The notes under the pieces are model-generated. The model was not told the DNA's origin and did no database searches. It saw only the letters and a list, made by a program, of their open reading frames with translations. 64,000 nucleotides of DNA from Oreohelix idahoensis (lineage: Eukaryota > Mollusca > Gastropoda > Stylommatophora > Oreohelicidae): the NCBI GenBank assembly GCA_024509875.1, contig JAMPIV010012263.1:20607-84606 (forward strand), in the 5' to 3' direction. Made by a program: the position numbers and the translations under genes. Shown here in pieces: positions 29,570 to 40,425 of this stretch (within the stretch, counting starts at the first letter, position 1; each line of letters opens with the position of its first letter).

Positions 29570-31197
29570 TACACATGCCGACATTGTTGGCATAACAATG
29601 GCCACAATCAAGTGTAATTTAGTAGACTATAATCTGTCCCTTTTCGACTGACACTCATAACATGTATCATTCATTACCATACATGCGTTCGCATGATCAT
29701 TATCATCATTACCTTTTTCCTTTTTAACACTGCAATTATTTGCATGTCTGTGTTTATTTTTGTCTCTTGACGGAGATCTGGCATTACCTTTGTTATTATT
29801 GACTGACTTTTTATTGTTATAATAAAAAATCAGTAGAGTCATCCTTCCTGGCATCTCTACCATAAGATGATCTCTGCTTATAGTATCCTTTTTGATGTGA
29901 ACCATCATAATCCCTGCCTCTGTGATACCCACGATCATGAGGTGAATATCCTCTATAACCTCGTCGATATGAATTCGAAGGAGAGCGATGACGACGGAAG
30001 TTATAAAAACCTCTGTCGGATTGATAATAATCTGAACGACAACGTCCATCAAAGCTCTTCGATCGAGGTCTGTGATCATGTTGTACCGCGCATACATGCA
30101 TAGGATCTCGAATAGTGGAGGGATGAAGAGCTTAATTCTGAGGTGCGGGTAGCAACAGTCTTCCGAGCTTTTCATACTCATCAATAGAATTAGGATGTTT
30201 TTCCTGTAAAAATGCTTCTAATTCAGTGCTGCATGCGGATAAAACTTTATCTCGCAGCATGAGATCTATAACACCTTCATATGTTTTATTTATACCTGAT
30301 AAATCAATCCATCTGCTAAGGAAATGTTTAACAGATGCAATGAATTCACCAAAATCTGCATCCTTGCTTGGTTTAGCAGCATGAAAGCGATCTCTGAATC
30401 CAGACTCAGTTTAACTGGAAACGTCTTAGTAATAACCTCTTTTACGACATCGAAATCGCTTTCTGCTCTTTTCATCAAGACTCATGAAACATTTAAGTGA
30501 GTCACCAGTCAAAAAATCAAGTAAAAGACTGCTCCATCTTTTCTTTGGGTATGTTCAGAGCTGTGACCTTCATGATGAATCTAGAATATGAAAGACTCAA
30601 CACAATCGCGAGTCTGGTCAAAATGTGGCATTTTTTAACTTAGGAATAAAAAAATATTTGTAGCAGCAGCCGCAGTCTTAGTCTGTTTCAGACCACTGCA
30701 CTTTAGCTAATTCTAAAGCTTTTTTCTTTTTCCTGCATGAAGTTTTAATGTTTCCATTTCCATGGCATTTTTATGGGCTTGATCAAGTTGCATAAGTTCC
30801 ATTCTTCTCAATTCCATTCTTTCCTTCTGTAATTCTATGTCTTTTTCTTGTTCAGCTAATTCTTTATCTCGTTGAGCCATTTTTTCCTTCTCAAATTCTC
30901 TGTCTTTTTCTGTTGAGCTAATTCTTTATCTTTCTGCTCTCTGTCTTTTTCTTGTTGAGCTATAGTCAATTCGTTTCTAATTCCATTTTCATGGATATTT
31001 CTTTTTTCCTTCAATTCCCTTTCTTGGGTTAATTCAAACCTCCTAAGCTCATCAGCTCGTTTAGTCATTTCGCGCTGTTCTATTCTTTCCAGACGCGATA
31101 AATATTCATCATATTTCGTATCTGCAAAACTTTGTAGTTCCGCTCCTGATTTTCCATAACTTTTTCCAATATCAATGAATTCCTGTAGTGTAGACAT
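29570..31197 (-). pseudogene. Retrotransposon gag (frame-broken)
   Basis: Starts MSTLQEFIDIGKSYGKSGAE at 31,197, followed by a highly charged Glu/Lys/Gln coiled-coil region (113 codons open). Further frames at 30,478-30,290 and 30,184-29,627 cover a middle domain, an Arg/Tyr/Ser-rich stretch (YRRGYRGYSPHDRGYHRGRD) and a CYEC Cys motif near 29,650, with further Cys/His codons to about 29,570 suggestive of a zinc knuckle. Several single-base breaks interrupt it. It is the first gene after the leader. Confidence 0.75.
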
Positions 31198-32361
31198 GAT
31201 AATAGGTTTCTGAGTACCTTCAATAGTCTATAATATACACCAGGATTATAGAACTCGATATAATATGTACATGAATATATTAATCAATAACAAACAAGTT
31301 TCAAGAACATGTGACAGAGACAGTGAAAACAATCAAATGATTTACAATGAAATGATTTTTCAGTTATACAACAACACTTTACACTTATAAAGTAAATAAA
31401 GGAGACTTATAAACAGTAATGAGTAAAAGAAAGAAAAGGATTTACATCACAAAAATATAACAAGACAAGTCGTCTTAGACAAACGTGTAGACAAAGAAGT
31501 TTTAGATCACACACGACAACAATTGTCAACAGTACTGAAATTAGGTTATGTAAATAAAGAGGACGTAACTCACTTGACGAAACTGCTAAGCACACAAAAA
31601 TATGGTTATAATACTAACTGAAGAAACATTTATTCCCTGACTCAAAAGAAAAAATATAATCAGTCAGATCCTCAGTTAGTAAAATAAGCATGTAAATCTA
31701 ATAGAAGTTAACATTCACTGAAGCTTTCCTGGGAAAATTCCAGTCAATATTAAACAATACGAATATACGAATATACGGATAAACATGAATGGAGAAACAC
31801 AGATGATAGTAAAAGTAAGTAAAGTGATGATGAACTGTAGACCAAAGATAATGCAAGGACGATATGATAATGTTCAAGCGCTCTAGTAAAATCAAGAACT
31901 TATCTGTTTAGTTGTCCTTCTGAGAAATACATGAATGCATGTAATTCTAAAGCAAGTATCTTCAACAGCTGAGGTCCATTGATGGTAGACCTTGACCTTC
32001 GCAGCAGGGAACCGTTTGAAAGTCTTGCTTCGGTCTTCAAACGTAGTTTCTTCAAACGATCTGCGTCGCAGCTTCAGATGAATTTGATGAAGAGATACAT
32101 TCTCCACTGGTTCAGGTTCTTGAGTGGAAGATTACCGTTCTATCTGCGTGAATCAGTCTCTTTGATGGAAGAAAAATTTCAGATTCTCAAGCAATGTTGT
32201 CTGCTAGCGTTGACGGCATCGATGTAGTGACGTCACTTTCTGTCCTGCGCATTTCAGTTGCCGGTTAGGCTTGAAAGAATGATTTTGCCTTCATAACGTT
32301 CATCATCAGTTTGACATTATCGATACTTGAAGGGGGGAATCCAGTATTCACGAAATCCAGA
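31198..32361 (-). other. Retrotransposon 5' leader
   Basis: About 1.16 kb between the primer-binding site and the gag start. A 71-codon frame at 31,892-32,107 has no recognised domain. The leader is long for this class; packaging signals may lie here but none is recognisable. Confidence 0.6.
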
Positions 32362-32376
32362 CACTTTCTGACACCA
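32362..32376 (-). promoter_or_regulatory. Primer-binding site, probably tRNA-Leu
   Basis: Minus-strand TGGTGTCAGAAAGTG starts two bases after the LTR end. Animal tRNA-Leu genes end ...CTGACA plus CCA, giving TGGTGTCAG as complement; the first nine bases match exactly. Confidence 0.75.
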
Positions 32377-32378
32377 AA

Positions 32379-33648
32379 TGTTACGGGCTTCTCGGGATCC
32401 CAGTATGTTCTGGGTGCTTCGATGACTTCTAGTATTTGTGGATGACCAAGTTATTATATTCGTATTCAGTTTATAGAGTCAAAGTCCCTCGGGTTCTTAT
32501 CACTTTTGTAGGATTCCATAATACTGTCCGTTGGTATCGATAATGTCTGCTTTAACCCTTGTGATTCATTATGTGCTGAATGTGTTTCATATTAAATTCG
32601 ACCCTTGACTGACCTGTATTAGTCTCTTGTCTTATTAATTATATTGGCAGTGTGAGATGCAGCGTGTTAAGACATTAATCATCACTGGTCATGATCAGTT
32701 GAGGATGAATAGCATTTAACTCAACTCCGAATACGATAGTTGATAACACTGTGATTTTGACGACTCAAAATATTTAATTAGTAATTTCATACCATGAGCA
32801 GACACCAACTACATGGGAACAAAAGTCACATCACATTCATGTACGATCTGTAAGAGTTCTCATTATTTCATAAGCACATGTTCACAATCTCTATCTAGAG
32901 TTCTGGTTAGAGGTCAGTTCCTTTTAACGGCCAATGTCCTTTGGCATATATTCAGATGCTAACTAGACTTAACTATCCTGCTAGTTATGCAATACACTTA
33001 TTATGCTAGGCTTACGTCTACTGCTAGTCGTTTAATATCCGTTACACTAGGCTTACGCTTGCCGCTAGCTGTACAATATCCATCTATACTAGTCTTACGC
33101 TATTGCTAGTAACATAATGTTCCTTTGGCATACCACGCCAGGCTAATCTGCCATAATTATGCAAACTGCGTTATTCCTACTACGACTTACGTTTGGTTCA
33201 AGAAATACACTGTCCAAATGGCTTCCCAGCCACACAATTAAAAAGTGGACTACGCCACACACTTTTCCAGTGGTTATACCACACACTATAAGTGGCAATG
33301 GCCACACCTCCGAAACACACTGCCGTTCGGGTCAAAACCCACAAGTCGAATGTCGTTATAAAGACATACGCGTCATGCATAGCGATATGCATACCACGTC
33401 GTTAATATATATTCAATTGCGATGTTCCATGGTGCAGCAATCCGAGTTGGCCAAACTCAAATGCTTGCACACATGCAACAATCATCGATGAGATATATCT
33501 CTATTCGTTTGAGGTGTTCCATGATACAGCCATTCGGATCGTGCACAAATCCAAATGGCTGTATCATGAAACAATCATCGACATCAGTCGCGGAGATATA
33601 ATCATTTGAGGAATGCGCCATGCTGCAGACATGAAGCAATCCTCAACA
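32379..33648 (-). mobile_element. 5' LTR of the Ty3/gypsy-type element
   Basis: 1,270 bp, minus-strand TGTTGAGG...CCCGTAACA (TG...CA). It differs from the 3' LTR by scattered substitutions, a 10-bp loss near 33,490 and a rewritten patch near 33,540-33,570. The right-arm LTRs side with the 3' LTR at these sites. No short target duplication matches across the element. Confidence 0.92.
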
Positions 33649-33649
33649 A

Positions 33650-33735
33650 GACATGCATTACAAGATGTGAAGGTAAGAAGAGGTGCGGATGTGGCTTTGA
33701 TCACCATTTTGTAGTAGCCAAACTGAATGTGAAAC
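33650..33735 (+). mobile_element. LINE endonuclease fragment
   Basis: The forward translation across one frameshift gives DVKVRRGADVAL and DHHFVVAKLNVK, the RGADxxSDHHLVxxKxxLKL motif at the end of LINE AP-endonuclease domains. It is directly adjacent to the LTR. Confidence 0.6.
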
Positions 33736-33769
33736 ATTGAACGGACTGGACCTTGTTTATATTATCAGA

Positions 33770-34815
33770 AAAGGTTTGAATCAGCAAATAGATATAAGAT
33801 TAAATCTTTTGTATCATGCCAGGTGACATGTCGGCATTATATCTTTGTCGCACAAAACACAGGAAATTTGACACTTTTTTCAATTTGAGTTGTTTTTTTC
33901 TTCAGTGCTACAGAAAATTCTACCTATTTTCAGCTACTGTTCCAGGAAAGCACCAATCTTAATTGGGAGGTTTGAAATAAAGGTGAAGGCTGAGAAAGAC
34001 TACACAGAAGAAAATAAACACCATGTTGCCTATCCATCAAGAAGATCTTTGACAACCCTGAAAGAAACCCCAAGCGAAGTCCCCCTTTAAATCAATGATA
34101 TAGCGAATTCAGTGTGTCAGCTGGACAATGAACTTTGTGCAGCCCACACCCGAGCCAACAAAAGTAGTTCTATGCCATAGTTCTGGATCTTAGACATTAG
34201 ATTTTGATGAAAAAGCAATTGACATTATGAACATGGCACAGTTGGAGCAAAATGTCCTAAATTTAATGATGAGAAATGCATCATGCAAATGCAATGTTGC
34301 ATATCAAGAGCTCTAGCATGTCCAGGAAATCTCATCACATTAGAGATGTTAGGATAATGGGCTTTTATCACATTCACATCCCAAAACGAACCACCAGGAC
34401 ACAATTTGCTTTCGCTGCATTGATCTTTGTTTCATGACTTTCATCAAACAGAAAGAAAATGAAGAAATGTTTCACAGCAATCAAAGCTGGCTTCAAAAGA
34501 GTGAGGTGAAAAGCTCCTGGAGCCATCACAAAACTTAAATGCCAGGTAGAAAGTTTTCCTTTCAGATAGACCAAACTGTCTGGCAAATAGAACTATCAGG
34601 AACACATTTTGCACAAGTCTGAAAAATTTTATTAACACCTGTATTTGAAAAAACTATGGAATAATTGTTTTCACTGAAAAAAGGAGGACTCCAAATAATT
34701 GGAGAGAGAGTTTCTTCTCACTTGGTCCCAGCAAAATGATGGCACTCTGTAGGTCTACTAGAAGTTTAGACGTTTTTGACGTGACCCGAGGAAGTAGTGT
34801 CCGAGGGAAGAACAG
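33770..34815 (-). pseudogene. hAT-like transposase fragment, left copy
   Basis: Minus-strand sequence homologous to the clearer right copy at 38.1-38.9 kb. It keeps ARQFGLSERKTFYLA and FFLFDES, but frames change every 50-70 codons. It includes equivalents of the SMDGP-N and GL-KVH motifs further downstream. Probably a decayed transposon, or one copied poorly. Confidence 0.55.
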
Positions 34816-34876
34816 TTAGATGGTTTTGATATTTCTGAGGAACATTATAAGCTGCTCTTGGGTTGTGTACATTTTT
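34816..34876 (-). CDS. Unrecognised gene, terminal exon
   Basis: After an acceptor of 14 pyrimidine-rich bases plus TTTAAACAG-like AG, the phase left by the exon at 35,819 continues for 20 codons (KMYTTQEQLIMFLRNIKTI) to a TAA at 34,816-34,818. The phase match and the clean stop support it. The frame is broken in the inverted copy (37,991-38,056). Confidence 0.5.
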
Positions 34877-35818
34877 CTGTTTAAAAAAAAAAAAAAGTAT
34901 ACACAAATAAGTTATGAGTAGGCCTAATACTGATGTATTATGGAACCAAGTCAAAGTTCTAAACGCATGAATATAAAGTCAAACGTGTATTTAACCAGAA
35001 CAAGAAAAGTTCTTATGAGGTAATTGGGACAGGAGTGAAGGGATGCCCCTGATATTCTTATAGGATATTTGAAAATCAATTAAACTCTAACGGAAACAGA
35101 GGGCAGTCCTTTACCCCTTGGACTACTTTTTCTATCTTTGGTGTTTTTGTTGGGTTTTGTTTTGTTTTATCTAGTTTCACATTAGATATTTTTTAAAAAT
35201 TTTATTTTAATTTTTATTAGTTTACCTAGGTTATTTTTAAAATAACATAGGGCCTATAAGAAGACAAAGGTTTGGTACGTCTAATTTATGATGCAATCCT
35301 AATTAGCCCATACAGTAAGGATTTAACATAAGTTATGGCACTTTTCATGAATCAGACGGTTACCTTCATGTTATCTAGGAATGCAAAACATGTAGACGGC
35401 GGATCCTAATTATAGGCCCCTCAACAAAAGTTGAACAAAGATATGAACATCCTTTAGGCTTCATTAAGAAAAAAAAATCATCTGAAAATATATTTATTTC
35501 CACAAGCAATGAACAGTGGGACATGGGATTGATAACAGAGCTATATGCTTTATGGTGCTTCATCAATTTGCTAATGCTGGACAAGTTACAGAGAAGGAAA
35601 TGTCGAAAAGTCCTCTGTTCCCGTAAACAGTTGCCTAAACTAAGAAATTTCATTCAAACACCAGGCCTATAAATTTTGGCCGGTTAAAAGTAAAAACTGT
35701 AACCTAAATATGCTTACTGCAAGCATTGAAGACATGCAAATACAGTAGGCCTATCTATAAATTGGACTTATTTCCTCATCTGTTTTATAAATGAGATCAC
35801 ATAACATTTATTACTTAC
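34877..35818 (-). other. Intron of the unrecognised gene
   Basis: 942 nt with donor GTAAGT and acceptor AAACAG. AT-rich, with a poly-A/T run next to the acceptor. Its reverse complement, diverged, is present at 37,098-37,990. Confidence 0.5.
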
Positions 35819-36055
35819 CTCAGGTTGAAAGATGAACGACCAAAATACAACTTGGCGGAATGTGGAGGCTGAGAGACAAAGTTGAACCAGAGTTGGGGGG
35901 TGTTTTTTTCCAGTAAACATGCGACTTCACTGCACACCTCAAATGCTGGTGGAAACATATTCTTTTTTACACAGACGCCACCAACTTGCGTAATTGCCAG
36001 ACTTTTGACGGTCGGCGCTATCCATGTTTTATAACTTGGGAAGAAGACATGAATG
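35819..36055 (-). CDS. Unrecognised gene, exon with 79 open codons
   Basis: Between a possible acceptor ACTTTCAG (36,056-36,063) and a consensus donor CTGAG|GTAAGT, the minus strand is open for 79 codons. The translation includes FFPSYKTWIAPTVKSLAITQ, VGGVCVKKNMFPPAFEVCSE, an LWFNFVSQPPHSAKLYFGRS segment and SFNLR. It has normal globular composition. I do not recognise the family. The only in-frame Met is the one in KKNMFPPAF, so translation could start there or the exon could continue an upstream one. The mirrored sequence (36.83-37.10 kb) shares the donor but is heavily degraded. Confidence 0.55.
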
Positions 36056-36829
36056 CTGAAAGTTCAAGGTGCCAACCGTGGATGTTTCTAAAAAATAAAT
36101 TGAAGTTTAGTCGGCAACCATGGCGGCTGTCAAAATGTCAAAGTGCAGCGACTCCGTAAAAAGTGGCTGATACTGCTGTTTCTACTAATTAACATACATA
36201 CAGACGGACAGACCAAAAATTTGAGGTTACAACGGAAGGTTAAATAGAAAAAAAAAATTAAACACCGTATTGGGGAAAAGTGCTGCAAACGATTACGCTC
36301 AAATGACCTTGACCTCTTATAAAACGAATGCTTGTCATACACACAGCTAGAGGCGAACTAATTTGTTTGAAGGTTTTTTAAGCTAGTAGCTGCCGCCATC
36401 ACAGCGGTCAAGTGCAATGAGCAAATTAAATTAAAGGGAAGTTACCATGACAATTTAAACACGAGAAATAAGCATACATGTTCCGTGAAAGGGACCCTTT
36501 TGCAGCTAATAGTGAATGCAGTCAGCGGACCATAGCGTGACTGCTTGCATCAGGACCAGCGATTCCGAGCTGGGTCAACGGACTTTCGAACCTTAGTTTG
36601 GTTTGAAGGTACACTCTGCACTAGTGCAGGCCTATCGCTGAAAAGGGGGGTAGGTCTTTAGTCCTAGTTCATTGTAGCGAATTTTGAAAACATTGCGCCA
36701 GCCTTTTTAAAGTCGATAGGACTTTTGGTTGAACATTTTAACGGTCCGATCCTTCAACCACCCGTCCTCCAATTTAAATTTTTTAGAAACATGCCCCTTG
36801 TAAATTTGAGACTTTGCATTCATGGCTAG
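36056..36829. other. Centre of the inverted repeat
   Basis: The axis falls near 36,440-36,470. Similarity between arms falls to scattered short blocks, for example around 36,080-36,200 against 36,690-36,810. Minus strand CCGCCATGGTTGCCGAC and plus strand ACCATGGCGGC overlap at about 36,118. Both are short Kozak-like starts but neither leads to a long frame. No gene is supported. Confidence 0.5.
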
Positions 36830-37097
36830 AAAATTGGCCAAGTTTCATTAAAACAAGCCCGGTTGGATTTGACCAGCATTCTGCTAGAAAAAACATGCAA
36901 AAAAGGATGCGCCTGGAAAAACTGCAATTTTGTTTTACGCATGAGGGATTGCACCATGTAGTAAAAAAGAAATATGTTTGACCAGCGGTTTGAGAAAGTG
37001 CAGTGAAGTCGCATGTTTACTGGGAAAAAAAACCAAACCAAACAAAAACTTGTCTCTGCACATTCAAGTTGTATTAAAATCGTTCATTTCAACTGAG
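36830..37097 (+). pseudogene. Mirror of the unrecognised exon
   Basis: Shares GTGCAGTGAAGTCGCATG, TTTACTGG and the donor GAG|GTAAGT with the left exon. Intervening sequence is strongly altered and no long frame survives. Confidence 0.6.
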
Positions 37098-37990
37098 GTA
37101 AGTAATAAATTTATTTATCTCATTTATAAAAACATTTTAAATAAGTCCAATTTATAGATAGGCCTACTGTATTTGCGTCTTTAATTTACAATATATTTAG
37201 GCTACAGTTTTTACTTTTAACCATGGCCAAAATTTATAGGCCTGGTGTTTTGAATGAAATTTCTTAGTTTTACAACTGTTTACGGGAACATCTTTGACAC
37301 AGTTTTAAGATTGTCAGGAATAGAAATTGATGGCGATTCCATATCATATACCCTGTTATCAGACCCATGTCCCACTGTTCATTCTTTGGAAATAAATATA
37401 TTTTGAATGATTTTTTCCTTAATGACAGCCTAAAGGGACATATCTCGTTCAACTTCTGAAGGGTTAGGGGCCTATAATTAGGATAGGCCTACATGTTTTC
37501 AATTCCAGATAACATGAATAACCGCTGATTCATGAAAGTGCCATAACTTATGTTAAAATCACTGTAGGGCCTAATTAGGATGCATGAAAATTAGACTACC
37601 AAAATTTGTGCATAGTATAGGCCTATGTTATTTTAAAAATAAATAGGTAAATAAGTAAAATTAAATAAAATTTTTAAAAATATCTAAACAAACAAACGAG
37701 ATAAAACAAAACAAAACCCAACAAAAAACACCAAACAAAGATAGTAAAGATGGGGGAAGGGGTAAAAGACATGCTGTTTCCAGTTAGATATTTATATTGA
37801 TTTTCACATATCCTATAAGAATATCATCATACCTTCACCCTCCCAATTACTATATATTTAACTTTTCTTGTTTCTGGTTAAATATTGTTTGGACTTTATT
37901 ATTCATGCGTTTAGAACTTTGACTTGGTAAATATACATAGCTTAGCCTACTCATAAGTTATTTGTGTTCCTTTTTTTTTTTTTAAACAGA

Positions 37991-38930
37991 AAAGAACACA
38001 ACCCAAGGGAGCAGTTTTTCCCTCAGAAATATCAAAAACCATCTAACACTACTCCCTCGGACACTACTTCCTCGGACACGTCAAAAAACGTCTAACACTA
38101 CTAGGAGACCTACAGAGTGACATCATTTGTGACCAAGGAAGAAACTCTCAGAGCTGAGATTATTTGGACTCTTTTTTCAGTGAAAAGTCACCATAGTTTT
38201 AATTCAAATACAGGAATTAATAAAATTTTTCAGAAAATGTGTCCTGATAGTTCTATTGCCAGACAGTTTGGTCTATCTGAAAGGAAAACTTTCTACCTGG
38301 CCTCTTTTGGACTGGCTCCATATTTCACCTCACTTTTTGAGAGCCAGCTTAGCAAGAACAGTTACATTGTTCTGTTTGATGAAAGCATGAACAAATCAAT
38401 GCAGCGAAAGCAAATGAATTTCCATGTTCGTTTCTGGGATGTGAATGTGATAAAAGCACATTATCTAACATCAAAGTTTTCTTGGACATGCTAGAGCTCT
38501 TGAAATGCAGACATCTTTTGATGATGCATGCTCATCATTAAATTTTAGGACATTTGCTCCAACTGTCCATGGATGGGCCTAATGTAAATTGGTCTTTTTC
38601 ATGACAAAATTAATGTGCTATTGAACCAGAACTATGGCATAGAACTACTGAATGTTGGAAGCTGTGGGCTTGCACAAAGTTCATGGTGCCACAACTGAAT
38701 ATATGTCCATTGATTTGAAGGTTGTGTATGGGGCAACTTTCAGGGTTGTCAAAGATCTTCTTGATGGATAGGCAACATGGGACATATTTTCTTCTGTGGT
38801 AGTCTTTACTCAGCCTTCACCTTTATTTCAAGACCTGAAATTCAGATTGGTGCATTTGGAACAGTAGCTGAAAATAGGTAGCATTTTCCTGTAGCACTGA
38901 AGAAAAAACAACTCAAATTGAAAAAAGACA
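37991..38930 (+). pseudogene. hAT-like transposase fragment, right copy (clearer)
   Basis: An open forward frame of 125 codons (38,117-38,494) contains ARQFGLSERKTFYLASFGLA, then NSYIVLFDESMNK and MNFHVRFWDVNVIKAHYLTS. After a one-base shift near 38,480 it continues with LGHARALEM, and further on with QLSMDGPNVNW and ELLNVGSCGLHKVHGA. FDES...VRFW recalls the first catalytic Asp region of hAT transposases (LDEST...VRY), and the later motifs belong to a widespread hAT-related family of unnamed animal proteins. Stops follow and the C-terminal dimerisation region is not seen. Confidence 0.6.
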
Positions 38931-39146
38931 AATCATCCTGTGTTTTGTGCGACAGAAGATAAGGCATGCCGACAGTCACCTGGCATGATACAAACAGATT
39001 TAATCTTATATCTACTGTTCCACTCCAATGATAATATAAAAAAAACAAAAACTGTCCTGGTCAATGGCACATAACTACAACACTGCCAACTCGAACAAAA
39101 AAGATCAAAGCAAAGATCAGGATGTCAGTATAACTCTTATTGAAAT

Positions 39147-40425
39147 TGTTGAGGATTGCTTCATGTCTGCAGCATGGCGCATTCCTCAAGTGATTATATC
39201 TCCTGACTGATGTCGATGATTGTTTCATGCTTACAGACATTTGGATTTGAGCTCGATCCGAATGGCTGTATCATGGAACACCTCAAACGAATAGAGATAT
39301 ATCTCATCGACCGATGTCGATGATTGTTGCATGTGTGCAAGCATTTGAGTTTGGCCAACTCGGATTGCTGCACCGTGGAACATCGCAATTGAATATATAT
39401 TAACGACGTAGTATGCATATCTCTATGCATGACGCGAATGTCTTTTATAACGACATTCGACTTGTGGGTTTTGACCCGAACGGCAGTGTGTTTAGAAGTG
39501 TGGCCATTGCCACTTATATTGTGTGGTATAACCACTGGAAAGTGTGTGGCGTAGTCCACTTTTCAATTGTGTGGCTGGGAAGCCATTTGAGCAGTGTATT
39601 TCTTGAACCAAACGTAAGTCGTAGTAGGAATAACGCAGTTTGCATAATTATGGCAGATTAGCCTGGCGTGGTATGCCAAAGGAACATTATATTACTAGCA
39701 ATAGCGTAAGACTAGTATAGATGGATATTGTACAGCTAGCGGCAAGCGTAAGCCTAGTGTAACGGATATTAAACGATTAGCAGTAGACGTAAGCCTAGCA
39801 TAATAAGTGTATTGCTGACTAGCAGGATAGTTAAGTCTAGTTAGCCTCTGAATTTATGCCAAAGGACATTGGCGGTTTAAAAAGGAACTGACCTCTAACC
39901 AGGACTCTAGATAGAGATTGTGAACATGTGCTTATGAAATAATGAGAACTCTTACAGATCGTACATGAATGTGATGTGACTTTTGTTCCCATGTAGTTGG
40001 TGTCTGCTCATGGTATGAAATTACTAATTAAATATTTTGAGTCGTCAAAATCACAGTGTTATCAACTATCGTATTCGGAGTTGAGTTAAATGCTATTCAT
40101 CCTCAACTGATCATGACCAGTGATGATTAATGTCTTAACACGCTGCATCTCACACTGCCAATATAATTAATAAGACAAGAGACTAATACAGGTCAGTCAA
40201 GGGTCGACTTTAATATGAAACACATTCAGCACATACTGAATCTCCAGGGCTAAAGCAGACATTACCGATACCAACGGACCGTACTACGGAATCCTACAAA
40301 AGTGATAAGAACCCGAGGGACTTTGACTCTATAAACTGAATACGAATATATAACTTGGTCATCCTCAAATACTAGAAGTCATCGAAGCACCCAGAACCTA
40401 CTGGGATCCCGAGAAGCCCGTAACA
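39147..40425 (+). mobile_element. Right-arm inner LTR
   Basis: 1,279 bp, TGTTGAGG...CCCGTAACA. It is well preserved, unlike most of the right arm. At diagnostic sites (CTCAAATGG, the 10-bp segment near GACATCGGTCG, GAGCTCAAATCC) it matches the left 3' LTR rather than its mirror partner, the left 5' LTR. Confidence 0.9.

Larger units (their letters stand above)
11551..36055. repeat. Left arm of the large inverted repeat
   Basis: All features of this stretch recur in reverse order and orientation at about 36.83-63.51 kb. Checked pairs (left with right): 11,551 with 63,513; hAT element 16,174-16,965 with 57,474-58,365; exon B 22,969-23,040 with 50,560-50,635; pol stop 26,330 with about 47,005; gag start 31,197 with 41,702; GCGCCATGCT 33,615 with 39,180; GCGACTTCAC 35,921 with 37,012. 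This arm keeps open exons and an open pol frame. Confidence 0.95.

Noticed and set aside
36118..36171. Short gene starting ATGGCGGC at the repeat axis
   Set aside because: Good start context but stops after 16 codons; a donor-like GTAAAA exists but no matching downstream exon was found.
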